From Apiospora phragmitis (taxonomy: Eukaryota > Ascomycota > Sordariomycetes > Amphisphaeriales > Apiosporaceae): a stretch of DNA of 64,000 nucleotides. Position 1 is the stretch's first letter; each line of letters starts with the position of its first letter. Both the position numbers and the translations under genes were made by a program. The stretch is taken from the NCBI GenBank assembly GCA_038363925.1, contig JAQQWL010000007.1:1984001-2048000 (forward strand), given 5' to 3'. This document shows positions 10,783 through 23,126 of this stretch, piece after piece. The notes under the pieces were generated by a model, which was given only the letters and a program-made list of their open reading frames with translations, was not told the DNA's origin and did no database searches.

Positions 10783-12593
10783 GTTCAATGGAGCAAATGA
10801 TATGTAGTGTTATAATGAAGACGGATGAATCTTACTGCCCGTATAATGTTCTTCATGCCCAGCGAACCGGACAATAGTGTTGAAGGGGTCTGTGCCGGAA
10901 TCACCAACTTTAGTGACTAGTTCCAGATGAAATTTCTCTCTAAAACCGCCGTGTTTGCTCTAGTGAGTGGAGTAACTTTACCCCCTAAATCAACTCTTCT
11001 ATACTTCTAGGGCTGTAACACCATACTCCTTGAAAACATCTAGACCAGTAGTAGACATACCCAATTTGATCCGTCTTGAAGACATCCATACATGGTTACA
11101 ACCTTTGTTGCAAGCCTCACTGTTACACCCAACTTAGGGCCTTGACTTATACAAAATACATATTGTGTTCTCTTGGCAATCACACTAAAGCAGATCTGCC
11201 TGGGTTTAGGAGGCAGACAATTACCATGTTTCTTTTCCGAGGCTGCCTAGGACATATTATATCACCCATCAAGTCCTTTACGGTTCCATACGGCTCGCCT
11301 ATTGTCTATCATAGCTTGCTAGGCATTGGAAATCCACGCGAGGCTATTCGATAAGCCACAGGTTCGACCAGGAGTTCCTCAATATACTCCTTCCAAGACT
11401 GTGTCCTCCCAGCCGTTGCTGAAAATGCAAAGACGACGGCAGCTCTCCGCGTATCGACGGTGTCACGAAGCGCGAGTATGCGATCCTCCTTCTTGATTCA
11501 CCTTTAGCCCTAGACTCAGATTATGTAACACTAGACATGCTGAAGAGCGGGACACCATGATATGTATGCGCAGTAGAACTTGATACGTCCCAGTACCATA
11601 CCTGTACAGGTATAGCCTCAGCGTAGATGGAATGGGAATCATGTATGGGAAGACAACAACCACAGCCGAGCCCGAAGGATGGCTAGCACCGAAGGGGTTG
11701 GAGGGGAATTCTGAGAATTGACATTGTTACAGAGAAATGACGGGGCTGACTGGGCTTCTTCTCCATGGCCTTTCCGATAACTCTCAATTGGGGGTGCCCT
11801 GTTTGTTGGCTTGAGACGTAGCTCTCTTATTATCTGAGCGGCCTGCCTGCATGCGGGTGAGCTCCCAACAGCACACCATCAGATCTGATAACGAAAATCC
11901 AAGGACTAACAGCTAGGCAGATTAGGAGATGGTAGAATGTGTATGGTATTTTAGGAATTGAATAATTCTCTATCCGTCAAGGAGTGCTAAGCCTCCGTTC
12001 CATTCGTCACTATGAGGTGGTCCTATTAACACGATGTAAATGAAATCCGCACTGGAGGGTCGTAACCCCCTAGGTATCTCTATTGTATCTTAGTGATCAT
12101 TTACAGCAGTTGCAACACGGCTGTCTCCTTTGTTATGAGAAGAATTCATAACAGACCGCCGCTGGATGGACATACAGCTTGCCTGCCCCTTTCACATTCC
12201 ACCCGTACGGGCAGTTCTCTCCTACCAACGTTCTCTTTGATCGCTACAAGTTTTCCACATGCTCAATCATGATGACCATCACTGAAAACAGTTGTCACTG
12301 TCAAGCGCCGTTGCTGGCTTTATCCTCGCGAGGCTGTTCAAGCCCTCAAGTGATCTTGGACATTGAAACCCCTCAGAAAGCTGACACCTCCTTTTAGATC
12401 ATCCGCATTGATGCCACATACCTCTTTGTCCACCATGTATGAGGGTAATACCAGGTATTGCGATGGAGCGCTGTATAAGTGTTCACTCAGGAGCCATGGG
12501 CTTAATGCTCTGGCTCCTCAGACCTCGATAACAATACGGCAGGACCGACGAATATAACATATACAAGACACAAGCTTCACCTTAATCTTCGCA
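10783..12593. other. Gene-free stretch of 1.8 kb
   Basis: I see no gene here. The sequence is somewhat AT-rich with scattered open frames under 95 codons on both strands and no repeats or recognisable transposon parts. Confidence 0.5.
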
Positions 12594-13166
12594 ATGGGCA
12601 AGGACAAGGAAAAAGGTAAGAATTCAGACAAGGGAAAGGGAAATGCACAGGCTAGTAGCAGCGGGCAGTCTCAACATCATAGCACCAGCAGCAGTGGGAG
12701 CTCCGACCCAGACGAACTTCTTGGTCGCGCATTCTGGCGGGACTACCAGGCAAACCAAACCCAATTCAGCACTCCCGTACCGGAGACGGGGCCCTGGCAG
12801 AGCCAGCCCGAATTGAGCGCTGTGGCAGCGGCGAGCCATACGGCGCCCGTACCTGCGGCATCTACCTCGGCCGCCTCCACCTCCATAAAGTATCTCGAAA
12901 GCTACCGCTGCTTGCACCAAAAGGGGGCGGTACGTCTCCCAGCGAAGAAAAAAAAAATGGTGTAACAACTGCAGCAATATGTTCTCCAAATCTAACTATG
13001 ACATTAAAAAACATTGTTGCAAGACTTGCTCGAAAGTATACTGCACGGGGTGTGTAAGTCTTTTAAGACCGAGGCAGATTTTTATAATCAAGATAGGCGC
13101 AGGCGTTATAAAACATGCAGCAGTTGTGGCAATAGATTCCGGCCTGTAGACCCGAGAGATCAGTAA
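12594..13166 (+). pseudogene. Cys-rich zinc-ribbon-like protein gene, broken by two frame changes
   Basis: The first frame, from ATG 12594, encodes a Lys/Ser-rich region and then SDPDELLGRAFWRDYQ and IKYLESYRCLHQKG. It stops at 12966 just after an A10 run (12948-12957). The +1 frame starting at 12958 continues WCNNCSNMFSKSNYDIKKHC, then CKTCSKVYCTGC. At about 13054 the reading moves back to the original frame and encodes KSFKTEADFYNQ and then YKTCSSCGNRFRPVDPRDQ, ending at TAA 13164. Together these give four CxxC pairs, which suggests a zinc-binding ribbon or treble-clef pair. The two shifts are opposite: one base too many at the A run and one too few at TGTGTAAG. I do not recognise the family, and both breaks could be sequencing errors. 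No intron reconciles the frames. Confidence 0.5.
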
Positions 13167-14331
13167 TGGAGAGAAGGAGGAACAGAAAGATGAGTGCTTG
13201 GTGAGGTCATGGACCGCAGCGTCTGTGTAACTCCGGGTTGAGTTGCACTGGGTTTTCATTCCTTTCCCACGCCTACTATTCCGTTAGCAGGCCTAGAGAA
13301 TCATATGAATACAATGTCAGATTGAAACTCAATAGGTCTTGTGATGCTAGGTTTGCGCTGGCTCCTAGAGATGCGAGATCGGACACCTTGCTGTACATCA
13401 CGGCCATTATGGGGCAATAGGGACCGGACCAACTCCCACGAACATCTCCCCTTGACTACTTGGCACCAGTAATCAATATGACCTTGATAAAGTTGTTGAG
13501 TGAATATGGTAGTGGCTACACCACGCTATCGAAGCACAGGTATCACGGCTAGTGGTGGCAGTGAAGATGTAAAAAAGGGGTCCATGGACGGTCAGACGTT
13601 AGAAATCACCCCTGTTACCCCAGAAGCTTTAGGCAACATCTGTCAAGGTAAGGTAAGATGGTGGATTTTTTTTTACCACCCAAGATAGACAGGCTGACAG
13701 GTCAGGGGGGCAGACGACATGGCCTTCAACGCACAGCCGACTTTAGCGGCTGCTCGGCATCAGAGAGCCGTTAGCCTTCAGCTTAACACGAGGCCGTCTC
13801 GCGAACTAGGAGGTCCATTTTGTCAACGTGGTAATTGTCAGACCAGGTGAGTGGATTTACGAAAAGCTAACCTAGCGCATTCATGTATGTACTCGATGAG
13901 GAAACACAGATAACTGATACCCCGTAGGTTTCAAAGTAAGGGGTTCAACGGTTCAGGACTACGCCATCAAAGGACTCAAGGAGGAAGCTAGATTAATGCC
14001 ACGTTATCTAAGATGACCAACACTTCACAGCTCGTGTACTTCATAGAAAATAGGAACGCAAAGATATATTGTGTACGCTTTTATTTATTTTCATTAGACC
14101 TTTAGTCTAACTAATAACTAGGGTATAAGGATTGATTGTTCCCCTTCTACATCCAAATTAGATGCTAAACCAGACTTCTAGATATATGCACACTCCCGCA
14201 CCCTCATACCCAAGCCCTAACGCCGAAGAAATGCACGCGTGATTTCGTTAGGTTTGTTCCATTTGTCTGCCATTGGATCAGCGAACCTCGTTGACCCTCG
14301 ACACACCAGAACGTCATTAGATATCCCCCCT
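13167..14331. other. Gene-free stretch
   Basis: This stretch lies downstream of the zinc-ribbon gene and of the 3' end of the SUR7-like gene. I see no gene; open frames are 62 codons or shorter apart from the shadow of the next gene. Confidence 0.5.
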
Positions 14332-15366
14332 TTACACAGCGGGTCTGTAGGGCTCATAAGCCAGGTCGTGGTGACGGATGCCGCCCGACTGATGCGGCGG
14401 CATGCCGTACTGCTGCTGGTGGCCGTAGCCGGCGTTGTAGCTGCCGCGGTTGTCGTGGAGGGGCGCGTAGCTGCCGTTGGGGATGAACTTCTCCTGCTCG
14501 CTGTCGGCGCGGCGGTGCGAGCGTGAGCTGCGGGCCCGGCTCTCGGGCTTGCAGCAGCAGATGGTGAAGACCCAGAACAAGCCGGCTGAGAGGGCGAAGG
14601 CGGCACCCAGCCAGGTGACGGCGAGGAAGGACGTGTTGACGTTGCCCTTGACGCCGTACCACTTGGCCGTGGCCTCGACGGCGCCGACGACCACGACGGA
14701 CATGGCCGTCATCAGCGCGGCGTAGGCGCAGACAGCGACCGAGGCGACGCAAGCGACGACCCAGGTCAGGCAGCTCACGGCCCGCGAGCACGAGGTGAAG
14801 AGGGCGAAGAAGAGCTCAAAACCCAAAGCGATCATCGCAATGACGTAGACGACCTCGGTCCACTTGGTCACCGTCTTGAAGGCGTTCAGCGAGCTAACCA
14901 GCTCCTTGGGGATCTCAACCTTGACGCCGGCAGCATTTCCTACCGTTGTCAGGCTCGATGTGTTCAGATAGGTCGAGGCCCAGTCGAACTTGGCCTTGGT
15001 GCAGTTGCGCTTGTCATTCTGGCTGGTGGTGCAGTAACCCCAGAGGTTGATGTCGTAGAGGTTGGCCAGGCCAAGGTCAGCCGCGGTGATGTTGGTGTTC
15101 AGGAGGGCGGTCGCGTCAGCGGAAATAGCCTGATCCTTGGTGAGCTGGTGGACGGTGGCGTCCACATCACGGGTACTCTTCTGGGCCTTGTCTAATATGT
15201 TTGCCGCCGAAACCGGGCTGATGGATAGGCCGGTTGTGTTTACTCGGAAGAGGTAGAGGTCTGTGGATGTCACGCCGGTGAGACCAGCGATCAATAAGCA
15301 GATTATGCTGGCGACTACCAGTACAAATGGTAGCGCCACGCAAAAGACTCTCCCTACGCTGACCAT
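14332..15366 (-). CDS. SUR7/PalI-family cortical membrane protein
   Basis: The 344-residue product has four hydrophobic segments: residues about 5-30 (VFCVALPFVLVVASIICLLI), then three between about 165 and 270 (VVYVIAMIALGFELFFAL, LTWVVACVASVAVCAYAALM, LAVTWLGAAFALSAGLFWVF). Between the first and second is an extracellular loop with NLWGYC followed by ten residues and a second Cys, the pattern seen in SUR7/PalI proteins. N-glycosylation sequons occur in the loop. The C-terminal tail is cytosolic, basic after CCCKPESRARSSRSHRR, then rich in Gly, Tyr, His and Gln. Such proteins mark plasma-membrane compartments (MCC/eisosome) or act in the ambient-pH pathway; which applies here is not decided. 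A TTG two codons upstream is ignored, and the ATG at 15366 is used. No intron is visible. Confidence 0.88.
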   Translation of the reverse strand: MVSVGRVFCVALPFVLVVASIICLLIAGLTGVTSTDLYLFRVNTTGLSISPVSAANILDKAQKSTRDVDATVHQLTKDQAISADATALLNTNITAADLGLANLYDINLWGYCTTSQNDKRNCTKAKFDWASTYLNTSSLTTVGNAAGVKVEIPKELVSSLNAFKTVTKWTEVVYVIAMIALGFELFFALFTSCSRAVSCLTWVVACVASVAVCAYAALMTAMSVVVVGAVEATAKWYGVKGNVNTSFLAVTWLGAAFALSAGLFWVFTICCCKPESRARSSRSHRRADSEQEKFIPNGSYAPLHDNRGSYNAGYGHQQQYGMPPHQSGGIRHHDLAYEPYRPAV

Positions 15367-16541
15367 CGTCAAATTGTTGTTGTTGTTGTTGCTTTGTGTG
15401 AGGGACGGGTGTGGGTCGATCTCAGTGGTCGCAGGTGGTGATTATGATGTAATAACAATAACACCTGGAGCGAGCGAGTGTGTGGGCAGGTCTGGATGTG
15501 TCCGTCAAAGTCGTTGATCTAAAACGAATGTAGATGGATGGAAGATGTTTCTGGTTCTTGAAGACGACTCAGACAACAGGAACTAGAAAAGTAAATGTAA
15601 TAGAATGGAGGAGCAGAATAGTCCAAGACCAAAGGCAAGAGGACGGGACGGGTATTAATCCAGAACGAAAGACAAGACGGCGAGTTACAGTTACACACAC
15701 ATACGCACACACACTCACAGTTCTTCCTCATTCGTTTCGTGATAAGCGTGGCGCAGTGCTTGTTTGTCTTCCTGCTGCCCACATTTGCCCACCTCAGCCT
15801 GGGTGTGGATGACTTGGCAGTGTTTAGCCTGTCGAAACGTCACCTTTGGTTGCACTCACAGCCCCCCCAAGTGCAAAAGTGCCCGCCTCCCAGCCCGCGA
15901 CGAGAGTTTTCTGGAGAACCTGAGGCGACCCTAGCCTGCTGCGCTTGGCTTCAGGCAGGGTAAACCCAGTCCATCGGCGTCCCTGGACGCGCCATCCGAG
16001 TCTCATCAGAGAGGAATGATGATTCCTCGTTTTTACCACCAGGCTGACGATTTTTTTTTGGATTGTCCTAGCTGAAGTGCATGTCCGTTGTCCGGATGAT
16101 GGTGAAACCCTCGACTCGCGGGCCAAGAACAAGACCAGGGCATTCATTCGATCGCTTTTCTCGGCATTTCAATATTCGGACTCTGTCTTTGTTTGAGTGT
16201 AACCACTTCCTTGGTCCCTGGAAACATGCATGCATGACGTCTGTTGGGAGGCCTGGGGAGATGTTGTGAGTCGTGGTTGCTAGGGCGGCACAGGAGGGAT
16301 CAGCTTGCCTGTGGAGGAGATTTGTGTGCTGATCATCCATGGATTCTTGAAGGGATTTTTTTCCCTCCTCCAAGAGAACGCGCATGCTGCTGCAAGAACA
16401 AACTAGTGCCTTGAATCCCTACCGCTGCATTTGTTGGATAAATGCTAATCTATTACGAAAGTTATCACAAGTAGGTTCATCGGTGAAGCAAGAGACGAGG
16501 CCCGACATACATTTCTTTTCCCTAGCGAACCAGCCTCAAAG
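15367..16541. other. Promoter region of the SUR7-like gene and intergenic DNA
   Basis: A TTG trinucleotide run (about 15373-15390) lies just upstream of the SUR7-like start codon, and a CA-rich stretch lies at about 15693-15715. No further gene is recognisable. Confidence 0.5.
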
Positions 16542-17024
16542 ATGAGTAGCGTTCCATGGCCGCCGCGGTCAGCGACTCAGCGGTGGTGGGAGATGGCTGG
16601 GAAGTTACGCGGCTTGCATATCAGTGGGGAATCCGGCGCAGTCAAGCCCGGCTCTCAGCTCGACGAAGCAGGCAATGTGCACTTTAAAACACACGAACAA
16701 ATGGGTTACCCTCGAGATACTACTACGTTCAGTAGTAAGCAATTCCTGTTGTATCGGAAAGGCGTCATACTAGAATGCACAGACGGGGGCTCGATTTCCG
16801 AAGTAAAACAAACCCGCCTATATCTAAAAATAGCTGGCCCCTCTTATAGGGATGGCCAAGTATTATATCTACCTACCTATACATCCCGACCTTGCCAACC
16901 TACTACTATCGTTATTATGACAACGACAGCATTACCGAGAAGGTCTATATATCTACATATGTGTTACCCCATATATGAAAATGGTTCCCGTACACACTCG
17001 CCCGATTTACCACAATGGTGGTAG
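16542..17024 (+). CDS. Hypothetical ORF, 160 codons
   Basis: I do not recognise this product. The first 65 residues (MSSVPWPPRSATQRWWEMAG onward, including KLRGLHISGESGAVKPGSQL and HFKTHEQMGYPRD) look protein-like, with balanced composition. The second half is Thr/Tyr-rich and less convincing. A real gene could splice out near 16727-16735, but I cannot fix the junction. It could equally be chance open frame in intergenic DNA. Confidence 0.25.
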   Translation: MSSVPWPPRSATQRWWEMAGKLRGLHISGESGAVKPGSQLDEAGNVHFKTHEQMGYPRDTTTFSSKQFLLYRKGVILECTDGGSISEVKQTRLYLKIAGPSYRDGQVLYLPTYTSRPCQPTTIVIMTTTALPRRSIYLHMCYPIYENGSRTHSPDLPQWW

Positions 17025-18522
17025 ATCAGGGACGCCCACCTTTCGATTCGGTATGCGATGTGTCGGATTTCCTGCGCGTCAGCACTGCTTACGGCATTGC
17101 CTGCTAAGGATGGCTCTAATAAATGTATGTTGCTATGCAGTAACATAATAGCAGCCCGTCGTAAGACCAAACCAAAAGAAGCTTAACAAACATGCATAAA
17201 CACCCCAATACATGTTCAAGAACTCTGGTTGATATAGGCGGCGGTTTACATACATACTCCCCAAAAACTAGAAGCCGATTGGGGTATCTACATGTAGGTT
17301 TTCGATAGCTATCATTAGGACCTACTCTAGTTGAAAAGAGGTCCTTTAAAACATACCCCAAAAGAACCGTATCGGGCTCATTCGTGTCGATATCTCGCCT
17401 AGTGCTTAAGCGAAGGATTGCGACGATATACTTGATCCGGATCGTCCCGCTCACTGCGATTGCAGTGATTTGGTCGTGGCACATGCCTATGTACATGCAC
17501 GCTGGAACAAGCATCGAAAGCGATGTCCAACCGTTACCGGGGATCTACTTGGTCCACGGTGACTTTTGAGCAGAATAGTTGAATCACAAGGACGTCCAGG
17601 GTCCATGTGTGCATGCGAGAACCCCTGGACCCAGCGTCGCGTGACGGTCACTATTCACGAGGTAGTGTGTACGGGACTGGCTATTGAATATGTATGCCAT
17701 AAGCCATGCACTACCTTGATCATCAGGTCCGCACGGGGTTCTGTTCGTTACCCAACAAATGGGCCAGCCATTGAGCAGCTAGCAGCGGAAAGACATGTTG
17801 TCGCGTCGCCATTAGGTGTTTCCAGGCGTTTGGTAGATAAATCCCGACTTCATAGCCCAGAAAGCACCGGAAGAGAGAAAACAACAGCAATATACCACAC
17901 GATATCGCTTGAGCCTAGGTTTTCCGCATTGCTGCCCATCGAGATACCTGTGGTAGAAAAAACCAGTCGGATCATTCCCTCTTATGGGGTTGAGGTAAAG
18001 GAGCGACAGGTAGTCGGTCTCGACGCTTCTGACAATCTTTTTCTGCTTCCAGATCCCAAATGTGACTCGGTGAAGCCTGGAGAGGCTCAACCGCCCCGCC
18101 TGGAAAAGCCTACATTGGTGGGAGTCGTGGGACATTTTCTCCAGTTGGCCCAAGCCTGGACTGCATCAGGCATGAACGGGGACAGTTTGACAGCAAGTGA
18201 AGCCTGACTGCCGACAAGGGCCAAGGGGGGTTCGTACTCTATCGTCGTCTTCAGCATGCTGGTGACGTCCGTCGTCAATTTAATAGTCAATCAATAGATT
18301 GTGTAGGTATATGATAAGAACTGTATGTAGATGATATATTCTGTAAGTGGGAACTGATTAACACCCGCCCGTGGATCGCTTTCGCATACAAGAGGCTGCC
18401 GCAATTGTTTGTAGACCGCGCCCGGCAGACCACTTGCTGCTACTGCTCAGATCCCGCCGGAGTAGTAAGCGTTTCGACTTCTGAGAGGCCCACGACCGAA
18501 GCGACAACGACGGCAACATTCG

Positions 18523-18541
18523 AAAAAAAAAAAAAAAAAAA
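18523..18541. repeat. A19 homopolymer
   Basis: A run of about nineteen A upstream of the PPZ gene. Poly(dA:dT) tracts often exclude nucleosomes in fungal promoters; that role here is inference. Confidence 0.85.
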
Positions 18542-18852
18542 CCCCGGTGCATGTCATACATACGTGCGGCAAAACCAATCGTCTTGGATCTTGGCGCTCA
18601 CCACATGCTGTAGCAAGCAGCAAGCAGCTACCAGCTTATCGGGCTCAGAGACTTGGCTGCAACATCTCGTCGTACGGGAAGCCTGCCGCCAACACTAAAC
18701 AAACCAACCAACTATCGCCATCGACGCTGCTGCAGCATTGCAATACCAGCACTCCGTCCATCGTGGCTCTTGGCGCTGCGCCCGATTCATCAGCAAGTCT
18801 CTCTCTACTTTTGAACGCTGGAAGAGAATCGTCCTTCTGCGAGAACAGACCA

Positions 18853-18865
18853 CCCCCCCCCCCCC
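18853..18865. repeat. C13 homopolymer
   Basis: A run of about thirteen C in the pyrimidine-rich leader of the PPZ gene. Confidence 0.85.
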
Positions 18866-19998
18866 TCCCTCACTTCAATCTCTCTTCTCTTGCCCATCCC
18901 AAAGTGATCGATCGAGCACCGCCACTTCGAGGTGCTCCTTCTGCTCTTCCCGCATTTCCTCCCAAGACCAGACCAGACCATCTTCGACGCTCGGCCGCTT
19001 ATCATCCTCTAACTTACGGTCCTGCCTACTACTTCAGTAGCATCATAACGAACTCGGCAGGGCTTTTAAAAGGGCTCGCCAGTGTATCTTGCTTTAGACG
19101 CGCTAAGAACTCCGGCTTCCCCTATGCCCCTCTTATTACTCCTCCTCCTCTTGTTCTTTCAAGTCGAGCAGCAGAAATAGTCGTAGTCGTCTTCGTCGTC
19201 GTCGTAGTGGCCGTCTTTGCCGCTTTGTTCTGCACTTGGTACTACTGACTGCTTCTTCACTGGGTGTGCTGGAGCGAAAAAGCCGGACGTCTGAACAATT
19301 GTCCTGTTTCATCGAACGCAGACCAAACTCGAATCACGCAATTCCGAAGAGGCCTAGATTTCCCACCCCACAACGCGGTTGAATGCGGCTGAGGTTGGAA
19401 AATAAGCCAACCCAATCTTTTGACCATTTGCTGTGTCTGTCTTGCCCGGCCGGAACCCGTACTTTCCCACACCACACTACCCACCACATCGTCATAGCCT
19501 CACACATACACATACGCTCTTAGCAGTAGGTTACTTTCTCCAAAACCTCGATCACACGCCAGCACAAGCATTGCATTCATTGCCAGTATCTAGTGTTTGC
19601 CTTTCCCGTGTTTGGTACTCTGTTTGTCCTTTGAACTGCCGGCCGCGGATTTACCCACTCCGTTTTGCTGCACGTAGTTGGCGGCGACCGTCTTCCGTTA
19701 CTGTTGATGCCTACTCAAGTTACTTACGTCGATTCTTCTGCTGCAGCCAATCTCCAACCACGGACGCAATCACGGCGCCTCGAGTCTCCTCCATCACCCT
19801 CATCCTCTCCGCCCTCGAACGGCTCTTCCATCCTCCCTAACCCGACCTGCAACTCTCCCCCAATCTTGCAACAACCTCGTCGAGTCACCCCGACGTCGGG
19901 TAGCGGCTGGCTGTGAGGATAGCCTCGGTGGACCACGAAGCGTACCTCCGGTCTCCTACATATAACTCTGTACTCATTAGACGCCCGGGAAACATACT

Positions 19999-21729
19999 AT
20001 GGGAAATCAGACCTCCAAAGAAGGAGGCTTCTCCAAGGGCAGCGGCCCTGGAGATAACCTGCAGTCTTATCCTAGTTTTAGCAGATCAGACACCAAGGAT
20101 TCGACCCGCTCCTTTCGCTCCTTACGATCCAAGATACCAGGAGGTGGGAAGACGGACAGTCCCAGGAACTCGACCTTGCTATCCAACGGCGATGCTGCTG
20201 CTGCTGTTGAGAAGTCGGATGCCGCATCCGTGAAGTCGGGGCGAAGCTCTAGATCGAGGGCTGGTCGTTCATCAGATCCCGCCATTGCTCCAGACTCTCC
20301 CGAGTCGCCCCAGTCGCCGGATGGACCCACGTCTCCTCTCGATGACTCTCAACCGCCGCCATCGCCCATCCACTCCACCTCTACGAAGGCAACAGGCCAC
20401 GCCGATATCACCGCTGCCCAGGCTAGCGGGGAAGTCGACCACGTGTCAGACCAACCTCCCACAGGAGGCGTCAACCCGGGTTCCCAAATCCCCGGGAAGC
20501 CAGGCCAGTCAATCTTGGTTAGGAAGGACAGCGTGACCGGAAATGCCCCAAATTCCTCTGTCGAAGGAAATCCCGAAGAGGTGTCACCTAATGGGGTCGC
20601 TATGGGGGACATTAAGGATATTGATCTAGACGACTTCATCAAGCGACTACTAGATGCTGCGTATGCTGGAAAGGTTACCAAGGGCGTGTGTCTCAAGAAT
20701 GCTGAGATCGTCGCAATCTGCCAACGGGCCAGGGAGTGCTTTCTCACACAACCAGCTCTCCTCGAACTGGATGCCCCGGTGAAGATTGTGGGAGACGTTC
20801 ACGGACAGTATACAGACCTTATTCGTATGTTCGAGATGTGTGGGTTCCCGCCCAACGCCAACTTCTTATTCCTTGGCGACTACGTCGATCGCGGCAAGCA
20901 GTCACTCGAGACGATACTGCTCCTGCTATGCTACAAACTCAAATACCCCGAGAATTTCTTCCTACTCAGGGGCAACCACGAATGCGCCAACGTTACCAGG
21001 GTCTACGGATTTTACGATGAGTGCAAGCGCCGCTGCAACGTGAAGATCTGGAAGACATTTATCGACTGCTTCAACACTCTGCCGATTGCAGCTATTGTTG
21101 CAGGAAAGATATTCTGTGTCCACGGCGGTCTATCGCCAGCTCTCAGTCATATGGATGATATTCGTAACATTGCGCGGCCTACTGACGTTCCTGACTATGG
21201 TCTTCTCAACGATCTCCTATGGTCTGACCCGGCCGACATGGAACAAGATTGGGAGGCCAACGAGCGTGGCGTTAGCTACTGTTTTGGAAAGAAAGTCATC
21301 ACCGATTTCCTGACTACGCATGATTTTGACTTAGTCTGCCGGGCCCATATGGTGGTCGAGGATGGCTACGAATTCTTTAACGATAGAGTCCTCGTTACTG
21401 TTTTCAGTGCACCAAATGTAAGTGTTCATGGCGTCACCAACAGCAGCGTAAAGGCGTAATGCTAATCATCCTCTATAGTACTGTGGCGAGTTTGATAACT
21501 GGGGAGCCGTCATGTCAGTGTCGTCCGAGCTCCTATGCAGTTTCGAGCTACTCAAGCCGTTGGACTCCTCCGCCCTGAAGAGTCACATCAAGAAAGGAAG
21601 GAACAAGCGCAACACAATGCTGAACAGTCCTGTAAGTTTAACATCTTAAGCGTGTGTTGCACGACCGTGGCAAGCATCTGGACTGACCTGGTTTTGTAGC
21701 CTGCGAACGTATACCCCCAGAGCGTATAG
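19999..21729 (+). CDS. PPZ1: PPZ-type serine/threonine protein phosphatase (three exons)
   Basis: This is a PP1-like phosphatase of the fungal PPZ group, which in yeast controls cation homeostasis and wall integrity at the plasma membrane and is inhibited by Hal3. Exons are 19999-21417, 21479-21631 and 21700-21729, all phase 0, giving 533 residues. Residues 1-205 are a Ser/Pro-rich extension that starts MGNQTSKE, an N-myristoylation signal. The catalytic domain holds GDVHGQ (about 265), GDYVDRG, RGNHE and HGG, the metal-binding motifs, followed by [14 protein letters not shown], which is split by the first intron. The last exon codes for only nine residues (PANVYPQSV). The second intron has a good CTGAC branch site and TTTTGTAG acceptor. 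If it is retained, the protein ends in VSLTS instead. Confidence 0.95.
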
Positions 21730-23126
21730 GGTAAGCTTGTTGATAGGCGAGCTTAGATAGATGTGCACTGGTTCGAGGTATCGAACGATCATGGCCTTGC
21801 CTAAGAGCTTGGCCCAACCAACTCACTTGTGTATGGATCCGGACATTCTTTGAAATAGGAGAGCACAGTCAACCCCAAGTCGACCAGGGACATCATATTT
21901 CATGATGCGCTCGGTGATCAGGGGTGGCGCCAAACGATCTTTAGCCGAGTCGGATCTACGGTAACTTACGAGCACACCACAGCGAACAGTTTGGACATGG
22001 ACGTAAAAATCCATGTTCAATGGCGGGGATGGAGACCTGGAACGGCCTTTCCTCACTTTGCCCTAAAGTCCTGTCGGTAGAGAATGGGCATGCTTTACAC
22101 ACATACATACGCATACAGAGAGGCACACTGCAGTAGAAAACGTTGTCCTGCACTTGCTTCTATGGTGGAAATAGGCGGTACAATCCGTTTACAGAAGAAG
22201 AGGGCATGCTTTTTTTGGTGGGAAGGTTGGCTGGCAAATGTAAATGTCCAATGGGTTTTTCTCACTCACACGGTTAGTGAAGCATCGCGAGAGAGGGGGC
22301 CAAGAGTGCATGGTGGCTGCTGGAGTGTGGAACGTGTAGAAGACGGATTGTGCTGGTGTTGTTGATGTATACTAATCGAGTTTCTTACTACCTATCCTCT
22401 CCATATCTCGAGGATAGGCCGACGGCGCTACTTATTCCTCATTCTATCAGCAACTGGAGTCACAAAGTAGCTAATGGATGGGACTTTGGTGTTTGAATCC
22501 ATCTTGATCTATATTTACTATGCAAATACCTACTCCTCGGATGTCCTGGTGGCTTGTACTGCGCCGATCGTCATGTCTGGACGTCGCCTGGGACGTGTGG
22601 TTAGAAAACAGTATGATCCAATACAGGAGCCATGACCACTTTGGCCATTAATTAATTACCCTTATTCATCCAGATACTCGTATGTAACTTCTCACGAGGG
22701 AGATGTTTATTGTCCATGGCCTAGGCCAAGCGACGATTGAGAAGGAAAATTAAATCACCCAAAAAATTGCATGACGAAGGAAACCGCTGCGATTTATTAT
22801 ATGATGATACTACTGTACAGCCCCAGGCCTAGATAGGCTGCCTCCACTTCTCCTATCTTCCTGTCCTCAGTCTCCTCTCCTCCCCTATCTTAAAAGAAAG
22901 ATTCAGTATTGCCAATATACGCCTTGGCCGCGGCAGGAAAGACAAGAAACGACTCTATCATACTGCCTGGCAGGGTTTATACACCACGGAAACGAGGCAT
23001 TAAGCGAATACGTCGTGATTAACGTGGTGTCGTACCTGCCATCAGATTCTAGACACAATCACAGGTTTGTTGGTCGTTCATCCGGTCTCCGCAAATTCAA
23101 TGTAGACGGCGAAGATTTTGGCGCAC
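21730..23126. other. Convergent intergenic region between PPZ1 and KMT6
   Basis: This 1.4-kb region separates two 3' ends. I see no gene. Open frames here are short or overlap on both strands. Confidence 0.55.

Larger units (their letters stand above)
17025..19998. other. Long intergenic region and 5' leader of the PPZ gene
   Basis: A 213-codon open frame at 17566-18207 opens with TTG and has no features I can support as a gene. From about 18400 the DNA becomes pyrimidine-rich with homopolymers, as expected for a fungal promoter and long 5' leader of the phosphatase gene. Several ATG codons precede the main start, so upstream ORFs or a leader intron are possible. Confidence 0.45.

Noticed and set aside
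17566..18207. 213-codon open frame
   Set aside because: It opens with TTG; from its first ATG it shows no domain, signal or splice support. It is long enough to merit a transcript check.
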